NCBI GenBank assembly: GCA_030145595.1
Contig: JAQYVG010000021.1
Coordinates: 8,007 to 20,698 of the forward strand
Direction of reading: 5' to 3'
DNA from: Desulfobacterales bacterium
GTDB taxonomy: Bacteria > Desulfobacterota > Desulfobacteria > Desulfobacterales > UBA11574
Length of the DNA: 12,692 bases
In this document: positions 7,486-12,692 of the stretch, one piece after another
Numbering within the stretch: position 1 is the stretch's first letter
Layout: every line of letters starts with the position of its first letter
Program-made: the position numbers and the translations under genes
Notes under the pieces: model-generated
Seen by the model: only the letters and a program-made list of their open reading frames with translations
Databases searched by the model: none
Told to the model about the DNA's origin: nothing

Positions 7486-7947
7486 ATGGCACTTTATCTT
7501 GTGCAGCACGGCAAGAGCTTGCCCAAGGATCAAGATCCGCAGAAGGGCCTCTCTGAGGAAGGAGTCGCCGAAACAAAGCGTATCGCCGAAGTGGCCAAAG
7601 GATACAAAGTGCCGGTGGCAGGTATTACTCACAGCGGCAAGACCAGAGCGCGCCAGACCGCCGAAATCTTTTCAAAAGCCCTGGAACCCGGGGGTGGTAT
7701 TGACGAGCGCAGCGGATTAAGCCCTTTAGACGATGTAGCTGATTTTGCCGGTAGTATCGACAGCGCCGCTAACCGCATGTTTGTGGGTCATTTACCTTTC
7801 ATGGAGAGGCTGACCGCTTATCTGATAACCGGATCGATCGAAAAACCCGTTTTTAAATTTCAAAACAGCGGTATCGTTTGCCTGGATATGGACCCTGACA
7901 GCCGGTCTTGGGTAATCAGGTGGACTTTGATGCCCCATATTACCTAG
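7486..7947 (+). CDS. sixA: SixA-like histidine phosphatase family protein
   Basis: The protein has 153 aa and starts at the ATG at 7486, 9 bases after GGAGGT. The frame stays open further upstream into ppdK, but only this start has a ribosome binding site. It is a small one-domain member of the histidine phosphatase superfamily. The catalytic motif is VQHGKS (6-11) with nucleophile His8, the basic SGKTRARQT is at 50-58, and VGHLPFM (100-106) carries the second histidine, His102. The usual RHG is QHG here, so the first phosphate-binding arginine is replaced. The short length and LSEEG segment fit SixA, which removes phosphate from phosphohistidine proteins. Its position just after ppdK, whose product is itself a phosphohistidine enzyme, is suggestive, but a terminator lies between them. 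The stop codon TAG is formed by a repeat insertion; without it the stop would be TAA at the same place. Confidence 0.83.
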   Translation: MALYLVQHGKSLPKDQDPQKGLSEEGVAETKRIAEVAKGYKVPVAGITHSGKTRARQTAEIFSKALEPGGGIDERSGLSPLDDVADFAGSIDSAANRMFVGHLPFMERLTAYLITGSIEKPVFKFQNSGIVCLDMDPDSRSWVIRWTLMPHIT

Positions 7948-8112
7948 TGTCCATCCATAAATGGCTATTTTTCCGATGAGCGGCGTTCTCCGCGGGTTTC
8001 CGCCCTCGACGTACTAAAGTACGCCTCCCCGCCAAATACATGCGGGACAAGCGGGCGAAAACCCTTGTGCGGCCTTGCTCATCAAAAAAATATCTCATTT
8101 ATGGATGGACAC
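7947..8112. mobile_element. MITE-like palindromic element with 6-bp target duplication
   Basis: The 166-bp element has perfect 17-bp terminal inverted repeats (GTGTCCATCCATAAATG at 7947-7963 and its complement at 8096-8112). It is flanked by direct repeats TACCTA at 7941-7946 and 8113-8118, the mark of a transposition event. The inverted symmetry continues inward (ATTTTT-NN-GATGAGC on both sides, then GGGTTT-Y-CGCCC), and near the middle is a tight hairpin CGTACT-AA-AGTACG (8010-8023). It has no coding capacity, so it would be moved by a transposase supplied in trans. It lies between the convergent sixA-like and yhbY-like genes and could form a strong hairpin in either transcript. Confidence 0.85.
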
Positions 8113-8145
8113 TACCTAAGCGAGTTGAAATCAATTAGGCGTTGG

Positions 8146-8475
8146 TTACTCTTCTCGCTGCGGTATTTTGATTTTGCGTTTCTGTGGATCTAATTGCCGG
8201 CGGTAGAAAATTGCCGTATGCCCGATCATGCCTGCCTGCTCACAGCCGGTTTGTTTTTCAATAATATCCGCGATCTTTTTTTTGTGCTCCTTTTCCTTAA
8301 AGTCTATAAATTTCACCTTAATAAGTTCATGGCTGTTAAGGGCCTCATTGATTGACCGCACGACCGTGTCGGTTATCCCTTTTTGTCCGACAAAAACCAC
8401 TGGTTTTAGGCCGTGAGCCAACCCTCGTAAGTGCTTTTTCTGAAAACCTTGCAATTTTTTCAAAAGATCTATCAC
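8146..8475 (-). CDS. yhbY: YhbY-like RNA-binding protein (CRM domain)
   Basis: The 109-aa protein consists almost entirely of a CRS1-YhbY (CRM) domain. LRGLAHGLKPVVFVGQKG (residues 16-33) carries the GxxG RNA-binding loop GQKG at 30-33, followed by SINEALNSHELIKVKF (41-56), as in E. coli YhbY (97 aa). YhbY binds the large ribosomal subunit precursor and aids its assembly. The C-terminal tail is short and basic (KRKIKIPQREE). The start is a GTG at 8475, because a stop lies two codons upstream in frame. The GAGGA motif abuts this GTG, which is closer than usual, so a TTG four codons later is a possible alternative start. It is convergent with the sixA-like gene and divergent from the lipoprotein gene. 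Confidence 0.9.
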   Translation of the reverse strand: MIDLLKKLQGFQKKHLRGLAHGLKPVVFVGQKGITDTVVRSINEALNSHELIKVKFIDFKEKEHKKKIADIIEKQTGCEQAGMIGHTAIFYRRQLDPQKRKIKIPQREE

Positions 8476-8526
8476 TCCTCATTTTTAAATTCTAATTTTC
8501 CTATAAAAAATACCATCTTTGGCTGA

Positions 8527-8555
8527 TTGAAAATAGCGACGGTTTAGGTTATGCT
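8527..8555 (+). promoter_or_regulatory. Candidate sigma-70 promoter for the lipoprotein gene
   Basis: TTGAAA (8527-8532) and TATGCT (8550-8555) are separated by 17 bp. It has a good -35 box and a moderate -10 box, placed about 75 bases before the lipoprotein start in the divergent intergenic region. No other pair in this 154-bp gap looks better. Confidence 0.4.
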
Positions 8556-8629
8556 TTATTTTAATATTAACAAAATGAGGCATCCTCGCCTTTCTCTCAA
8601 TTAAGCTAATATCATATAAATAACAAGGC

Positions 8630-10129
8630 ATGATTATGAACCGTAGTTTCTTTTACATCTTGGTGCTGACGCTGCTGCTATTTTTCAGTGGTTGCACCGG
8701 CATGTACTTCCGCGATGCCGGCAAGCCGCCCATGCCGCCGCCGCAATTTGAGCTCTCCCATTGGCCCTATGAAGAATACTGGACCGGTATTGTTTTCAAC
8801 GGCGCCAAAATCGGTTTTTCCCGTTTTGGGTTATCCTTGTCACAATCGGCTTCAGACCTTGTTGATATCCATTCTGAGGCTGTCATGCGGTTTAATTTTT
8901 TGTCCTTTGAAAAAAAAATCAACCTTAAATCTTATGATCAGGTAGCCGCAGACCTTTCTTTAAAACATTTTAATTACGAATACGACCTTGACGGGAACCG
9001 GCTAAAGCTCAAAGGCCGCCTTAAAGACGGCAAATTGGAGGTAAATGTCGAAACCAAGGGCCAAAAACACCGGCAAACCATACCCGTAGCAGACAAAGTA
9101 TATCCGACCAGTATCATTAATCTCTATCCGTTGATGCATGGGCTCAAAGTCGGTCGCGCTTTCACCTACATGGTTTATGACGGAGAAACGCAGACTATCA
9201 GTCCGGTGGAGCAAAGAGTCCTGGCCTTTGAAGAGAGCGATCTTTATTCCGGCAAGGCTTTCAAGATAAAAACGCGTCTTCACGGTCATGAAGTCACAAC
9301 CTGGATGGACGACCGAGGCAGACCATTGCTGGAAATGTCGCTGGGAGGCGTCATTATCTCCGCGTTGGAAAGTAAATCAACAGCTATGCAATACTTGGCC
9401 CAGGCCGCTGTGAATAAAGACGACGCGCTGCTCGATTTCAGCCTGATCAAAAGCGATGTTCCCATCCAGGACCCAAAACAGCTCAAGTTCATGGAAGTAG
9501 CCCTTGCCGGAATCAATGGCAACCTGAGCGTGCCGGACGATAGCAGACAAGTGTGCCGGCGCAAAGGCGATGAAATTATTTGCAAAATTGATTCAAAAAT
9601 CCCGGGTCGTCAGAGTTCTGACCAGCGGCAACTTCACAAAGGTATGCAACAATACCTGCGGCCTTCATACATCATTCCAAGCAACGATCAGCGGATTCGT
9701 CAAACCGCTCAAAAGATTGTAACCAAGGCTGACGGAAGGCTGCAGCAGATTGTCGCTCTGGTCGATTGGATCGGGGAGAATATCCAGCAAGACCTTGTGG
9801 ATGTATTTACAGCCCTGGATGTGCTCGACGGCGGAAAGGCTGAATGTCAGGGACATGCTTTCCTTTATGCGGCCTTTGCCCGGTCCCTGAATATTCCAAC
9901 CCGGGTGGTCAACGGCATCGTCTATTCCGATGAATATCAGGGTTTTCTGTATCACACCTGGGCTGAAAGCCTGGTGGACGGTCATTGGATTGCAATTGAT
10001 CCGACTTTTCGACAGATACCTGCCGACGCCACCCACATCAAACTCGTCGAAGGCGAAAATGTTGCCGATTTGCTCCCACTGGTGAGTTTGATCGGAAAAT
10101 TGAAAATGCGGGTAATACAAACAGACTAA
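8630..10129 (+). CDS. Transglutaminase-like domain lipoprotein
   Basis: The 499-aa protein has a signal peptide ending in a lipobox (LFFSGC, Cys22 lipidated). There is no Asp at +2 (Thr23), so in a Gram-negative it would go to the outer membrane, facing the periplasm. Residues 45-340 form a beta-rich region of no recognised family. The C-terminal part is a transglutaminase-like cysteine protease fold: ECQGHAFLYAAFARSLNIP places the catalytic Cys at 406, YHTWAES gives His442 and AIDPTF gives Asp457, so the triad is complete. Such bacterial domains often act as proteases, amidases or cross-linkers. The substrate here is unknown. Two ATGs, at 8630 and 8636, are possible, with AAGG at a better distance from the second. 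It stands alone, divergent from the yhbY-like gene, and is followed by recombinase debris. Confidence 0.87.
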   Translation: MIMNRSFFYILVLTLLLFFSGCTGMYFRDAGKPPMPPPQFELSHWPYEEYWTGIVFNGAKIGFSRFGLSLSQSASDLVDIHSEAVMRFNFLSFEKKINLKSYDQVAADLSLKHFNYEYDLDGNRLKLKGRLKDGKLEVNVETKGQKHRQTIPVADKVYPTSIINLYPLMHGLKVGRAFTYMVYDGETQTISPVEQRVLAFEESDLYSGKAFKIKTRLHGHEVTTWMDDRGRPLLEMSLGGVIISALESKSTAMQYLAQAAVNKDDALLDFSLIKSDVPIQDPKQLKFMEVALAGINGNLSVPDDSRQVCRRKGDEIICKIDSKIPGRQSSDQRQLHKGMQQYLRPSYIIPSNDQRIRQTAQKIVTKADGRLQQIVALVDWIGENIQQDLVDVFTALDVLDGGKAECQGHAFLYAAFARSLNIPTRVVNGIVYSDEYQGFLYHTWAESLVDGHWIAIDPTFRQIPADATHIKLVEGENVADLLPLVSLIGKLKMRVIQTD

Positions 10130-10142
10130 GGCCTGGGCATAT

Positions 10143-10277
10143 ATGCAAAGGACGAGGTACGGCGTCGGGTTTAAAATCATATGTAAACGGTACAATCATT
10201 CGAATCCGGTTACGATGCGATACCTGGGGATTGAAGATAAGGATGTTCATAATACGCCTATGAATGAGATTGGTTAA
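10143..10277 (+). pseudogene. Tyrosine recombinase (phage-type integrase) C-terminal remnant
   Basis: This short open frame begins in frame a few codons upstream (from about 10125) and ends at TAA 10275-10277. It encodes about 45-50 residues that look like the last part of a tyrosine recombinase. CKRYNHSNPVTMRYLGIEDK has the box II histidine (NHS) and the nucleophile tyrosine (MRYLGI) at their usual 7-residue separation, followed by a short acidic tail. The catalytic Arg and Lys regions, normally 60-200 residues upstream, are absent because the intact lipoprotein gene occupies that space in another frame. It has no ribosome binding site. It is best read as the 3' stump of a deleted or decayed integrase gene. 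Identification rests on this one motif. Confidence 0.62.
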
Positions 10278-10339
10278 GGAAGGTTAACCCCACTCCTACA
10301 ACTTGATCATTCTTTCCCTGTTTGTTATTCTTAACCTGC

Positions 10340-10401
10340 ACAAGGAAGCCGATTTCCGTTAGGGATCGGGAGGTCTGGTTTGGCCTTTCATACTTCCTTG
10401 T
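10340..10401. repeat. Inverted repeat in the gap after the integrase remnant
   Basis: ACAAGGAAG (10340-10348) and CTTCCTTGT (10393-10401) are perfect 9-bp inverted arms around 44 bases. Inside, CCGAT and ATCGG can pair as a second small stem. There is no T-tract on either strand, so it is not an obvious terminator. With the integrase remnant nearby it could be part of an old recombination site, but that is only a guess. Confidence 0.35.
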
Positions 10402-10470
10402 CCATTTTTATTCAAACAGGGGATTAAGCGCGTTGATACTCGTTACATATCCAAGGAATTAGAGGGGTTT

Positions 10471-10593
10471 ATGGCGCGTTGGTACATTGCAGGCATCACC
10501 AGCCATGGAAGTGAGATTCAGTGCCACGATGGACTGACAGAAATTTCGCACCTTTATGAGAAAAGTCGCCCAATAGTGGTCGCCCAACTATGA
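10471..10593 (+). CDS. Possible 40-aa ORF, unknown function
   Basis: ATG at 10471 follows GAGGGG with 3-4 bases spacing, and the frame runs 40 codons to TGA. The frame is open upstream back to a stop at 10360, so it may equally be the tail of a longer decayed gene. The peptide (beginning MARWYIAGITSHGSEI) has no signal or membrane segment and matches nothing I recognise. It lies between the integrase remnant and the 3' end of the porin gene. It is more likely a relic than a functional gene. Confidence 0.25.
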   Translation: MARWYIAGITSHGSEIQCHDGLTEISHLYEKSRPIVVAQL

Positions 10594-10641
10594 ACTCCAG
10601 AAAATCCATCTTAATATAAATCGGTGATTAATGAACTCGCA

Positions 10642-11775
10642 CTAAAACTCAGCTACCAACCTGAGCCCACCGATGAAACCTTTTACTTCATTTCCGTTAA
10701 GGTATTCGTCCTTCATGTACTGTAGATCCAATGTAAACGAGAAATATTCATTAAGAACAAAACGGGTATAGATCTCAGCTACATGTGTGTTATCTATACC
10801 AGCATTACCGCCATAGTAGTAACCGTATCCTATACCAGCATTATCATCATCTCGTCCCCAGGGACTTCCACTGATATTGATACCTCCGGAATAAGTGCTC
10901 TCGTAATCGATTTCTGCTTTATCATCTTTTGTTCCAAATCTTATCCAACCTCCGATAATCTTGCCGAATTGCTGATCAAAAGAAAAGATAACACCGGAAT
11001 GACCCTCTTTCTCTAACCCTGTCGGATCTAAAAAATCGTTACTGGTACCAGCAATAGATACTCTATAGTTTCCTATTCCAAGTGACGTATCAACCGTATA
11101 TGTAGCCCCTAAAGCAAAGAAACTGTAATTATCCTCATCTTCCCCTACGTCCATAATGACTCCCGTTATACCGAAACTACCAATTCCCCACTCGACGACA
11201 CCTCCAATATCGTAGGACGGAAGAAGAGCATCAAAACCATTGTCCAATGCTTCATTCATAAACTTAGTATATTCATCGTTAGTAAAGGCATTGTTGTCCA
11301 GATAATCTTCTGAGTCAATAATACCGCCAGTCAGTCCAAGAGTATTATCTTTCCCAAAATCAATGGTATGTTTATAATATGCAACGAGTAGGTAATCCCG
11401 GTTACTACCATTAATGTCTTTGACATCGTCTTCCATGTCCGCAGCCCATGGAGCAAAGACGAAGGGGGAAATTTCATTTAATCCATTACCAGAGGCGAAC
11501 CCGAACTTGGCAAAGATCTCATCTTTTTCGGTAGGCGTGTAGCTGATCTCCGGTCGGAATACAAACACACCATCCCCATCGTTATCTGTTCCTGCCGAGT
11601 CATCAACGTCCTGATATTGATAAACTCCTGCCATGACACCCCCTATGGACAGTTTCTCGTTGATTGCTGCCGCAAAGGCCTGTGAAATCAATACAAGCAC
11701 GGTTATAATCAGGACGCCTGTAATTCTAAGCAAAATCATTCTACTTGAAATTCGATTTCCTCCTTGAATTAACAT
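10642..11775 (-). CDS. OprB-like outer-membrane porin
   Basis: The protein has 377 aa in the longest frame. A signal peptide (hydrophobic core about residues 14-34, ending near AFAAA) is followed by a beta-barrel pattern rich in Gly, Asp, Tyr and alternating hydrophobics, and by a C-terminal Phe (LVAEF), the usual outer-membrane assembly signal. The segments FRPEISYTPTEKDEIFAKFG (72-91), GGIIDSEDYLDNNAFTNDEY (around 150-170) and the PSYDIGGVVEWG stretch resemble carbohydrate-selective porins of the OprB family, which pass sugars or other solutes. The substrate is not decidable. The start is uncertain. The ATG at 11775 has no ribosome binding site; a strong AAGGAGG lies inside the frame at 11759-11765, 7 bases before an ATT codon and 19 bases before the next ATG (11739), which would still give a full signal peptide. 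Confidence 0.8.
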   Translation of the reverse strand: MLIQGGNRISSRMILLRITGVLIITVLVLISQAFAAAINEKLSIGGVMAGVYQYQDVDDSAGTDNDGDGVFVFRPEISYTPTEKDEIFAKFGFASGNGLNEISPFVFAPWAADMEDDVKDINGSNRDYLLVAYYKHTIDFGKDNTLGLTGGIIDSEDYLDNNAFTNDEYTKFMNEALDNGFDALLPSYDIGGVVEWGIGSFGITGVIMDVGEDEDNYSFFALGATYTVDTSLGIGNYRVSIAGTSNDFLDPTGLEKEGHSGVIFSFDQQFGKIIGGWIRFGTKDDKAEIDYESTYSGGINISGSPWGRDDDNAGIGYGYYYGGNAGIDNTHVAEIYTRFVLNEYFSFTLDLQYMKDEYLNGNEVKGFIGGLRLVAEF

Positions 11776-11783
11776 TTCAGTTC

Positions 11784-11796
11784 AAGGGTTTCCCTT
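11784..11796 (-). other. Small hairpin in the porin leader
   Basis: A perfect 5-bp inverted repeat with a 3-base loop (AAGGG-AAA-CCCTT on the minus strand) lies 8 bases upstream of the first porin ATG and about 20 bases before the strong ribosome binding site. It could affect mRNA stability or translation. It is too short to be sure. Confidence 0.3.
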
Positions 11797-11886
11797 TTTA
11801 CCTCTTATGAGCTTATGGTCGATCTCCAATACAACCCGTCGCTCCAATTAGTATATATTGTAGTAAACCTTTCAAGCTTCATGCTT

Positions 11887-11916
11887 TTTATATATTGAGA
11901 CTACCATGGAAATCAA
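11887..11916 (-). promoter_or_regulatory. Candidate promoter of the porin gene
   Basis: On the minus strand TTGATT (11916-11911) is followed after 16 bp by TATATA (11894-11889), or after 18 bp by TATAAA (11892-11887). The match is fair, about 110 bases before the first porin ATG. The region is AT-rich, so chance matches are likely. Confidence 0.35.
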
Positions 11917-12047
11917 GCGTGTTAAAAACCTGCGGTATCTTGCAACGAAACCAAATATCTAATGGTTCCAAAATCTTGTGATACGATTCAGGTATCCACC
12001 CTCTCTTTCAGTTCCTTTCCGCATTCTTCTTTAGCCATTTTTTAATG

Positions 12048-12446
12048 TCAAGATCGCACAAATTCCATCAACAAAGAATAGTCATGGTTGTCGGCTGCTT
12101 TTAATGCTTCAATATACCGTTTTCTGATCTGGGTATGCTTTACAGGGCTTGCACTTCCCCAGGTAAAAGGCGGGTTCTTAAAAATTTTTTCGAGTATCAG
12201 ATCTTCTATTAGTCTTGCATGCCGCCCATTACCATTTGGGAATGGGTGGATACATACCAAACGATGATGAAAGTTAACTGCGAACTCATCCGGCGGAAAC
12301 GTTTCAAATTCGATCCATGCTTTTGCATCATCGCAGAGTTTCTTAAGTTCGACAGCTATCTCTTGCCAATAGATTCCAATATTTTTATTACTTTTTCTAA
12401 ACTCACCGGCCCATTTCCAGACATTACCAAACATCTTTTTATGAAG
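12048..12446 (-). pseudogene. Fic-family protein (mobile mystery protein B type), N-terminus lost
   Basis: The frame from the ATG at 12434 gives 128 aa, and four more matching codons (LHKK) lie upstream to 12446. The Fic core HPFPNGNGRHAR is at residues 63-74, with catalytic His63, the anion-hole loop and Arg71. The opening MFGNVWKWAGEFR and the PPDEFAVNFHHRLV stretch are typical of the Fic proteins called mobile mystery protein B, which are usually about 190-200 aa. Asn67 in place of the common Asp/Glu is normal in that group. Fic enzymes transfer AMP or similar groups to target proteins. The first ~60-70 residues, with the usual inhibitory helix region, are missing, and a GC-rich palindrome abuts the break. 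The ATG has no ribosome binding site. The catalytic core is intact, but the gene is probably dead. The usual partner (mystery protein A, an HTH protein) is not visible. Confidence 0.75.
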
Positions 12447-12447
12447 C

Positions 12448-12517
12448 CGCCCGCCCGCCTCGCCTGCCTGTCCCGGACTGATACGGAGCGGGGATAGAGA
12501 GCGATGGCGGGCAGGCG
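12448..12517. repeat. GC-rich palindromic element at the broken end of the Fic gene
   Basis: About 70 bp, much richer in GC than its surroundings, with imperfect inverted arms. CGCCCGCCCGCC plus TCGC (12448-12463) matches the complement of 12501-12517 with one mismatch and one extra base, and the symmetry weakens inward. It starts exactly where similarity to Fic proteins stops. It looks like a REP- or MITE-type insertion. No target duplication could be recognised, because the other flank carries no Fic sequence. Confidence 0.6.
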
Positions 12518-12572
12518 TTTTCTAAAATCGCGCAGCGGTTAAGGAAAAGGTAACATGCATGCGGATATGCAA

Positions 12573-12692
12573 TTAAACTGCAATACTTGCTGCAAATTTT
12601 TTGCCGTACTCATTGCATTGGACAATGCTGTCGCCATCTGGATTCCACAAGGTGCGAAGGCCCTTATCAACCAGATCGAATCCAGCTGATGC
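12573..12692 (-). CDS. C-terminal end of an unrecognised protein, cut by window edge
   Basis: The minus-strand frame is open from the right edge for 39 codons to TAA at 12573-12575. The peptide (including LVDKGLRTLWNPDGDSIVQC and ending KKFAASIAV) has a natural composition and reads like a real protein end rather than a shadow frame. I do not recognise the family, and it does not look like the Fic N-terminus or like mobile mystery protein A. It lies upstream of the Fic remnant on the same strand, 50 bases beyond the palindrome. Confidence 0.5.
   Translation of the reverse strand, partial: ASAGFDLVDKGLRTLWNPDGDSIVQCNEYGKKFAASIAV

Noticed and set aside
10281..10420. Possible integron attC-like site (GTTAGGG and small inverted arms near a recombinase remnant).
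   Set aside because: The core sites do not match RYYYAAC/GTTRRRY on both ends, and the recombinase remnant resembles phage-type integrases rather than integron integrases.
11905..11955. 17-codon ATG frame after the porin leader region.
   Set aside because: It is too short, has no ribosome binding site and lies over the candidate porin promoter.
12219..12497. 92-codon plus-strand frame.
   Set aside because: It is antisense to the Fic gene and runs through the GC-rich palindrome; it has no support of its own.

Overview
The window looks like chromosomal DNA of a Gram-negative, strictly respiratory or fermentative bacterium. The best guess is Desulfobacterota (former Deltaproteobacteria), but this is an inference from gene content and repeat style, not from a marker gene. 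Supporting signs are a PrkA-type kinase gene behind a sigma-54 promoter, a bacterial pyruvate phosphate dikinase, outer-membrane proteins (a lipoprotein and an OprB-like porin), and several kinds of small palindromic intergenic repeats. No rRNA, tRNA or CRISPR array is visible.

Left part (1-4173), all on the minus strand. A PrkA-like AAA+ protein kinase runs off the left edge. Twelve bases upstream of it lies a small gene of unknown function (80 aa), and the pair is preceded by a textbook -24/-12 sigma-54 promoter. Further upstream are an FMN nitroreductase-family gene and a PlsB-like glycerol-phosphate acyltransferase. These two are separated by a 126-bp palindromic repeat whose core is a strict 7-bp periodic array that inverts at its centre.

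Middle part (4174-8475). A 482-bp divergent intergenic region carries two good sigma-70-type promoters pointing at ppdK (pyruvate phosphate dikinase, 917 aa), so ppdK has a leader of about 130-290 nt. A strong intrinsic terminator follows ppdK. Immediately after its T-tract comes the ribosome binding site of a small SixA-like histidine phosphatase gene. The stop codon of that gene is half-built by a 166-bp MITE-like element with 17-bp perfect terminal inverted repeats and a 6-bp target duplication. Convergent to it is a yhbY-like ribosome-assembly gene.

Right part (8476-12692). A 499-aa lipoprotein with a C-terminal transglutaminase-like domain (intact Cys-His-Asp triad) is followed by a stretch with remnants: the last ~45-50 codons of a tyrosine recombinase, an inverted repeat and a 40-codon ORF of unknown meaning. 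Then come an OprB-like porin (minus strand), and a Fic-family gene (minus strand) that has lost its N-terminal part next to a 70-bp GC-rich palindrome. The C-terminal end of an unrecognised gene enters from the right edge. This right third has the character of a small accessory or decaying region, while the left and middle look like stable chromosome.

I do not see a complete new multi-gene system. The most notable items are the sigma-54-driven PrkA operon with its small partner gene, the phosphohistidine phosphatase beside a phosphohistidine enzyme, and the well-resolved repeat elements.
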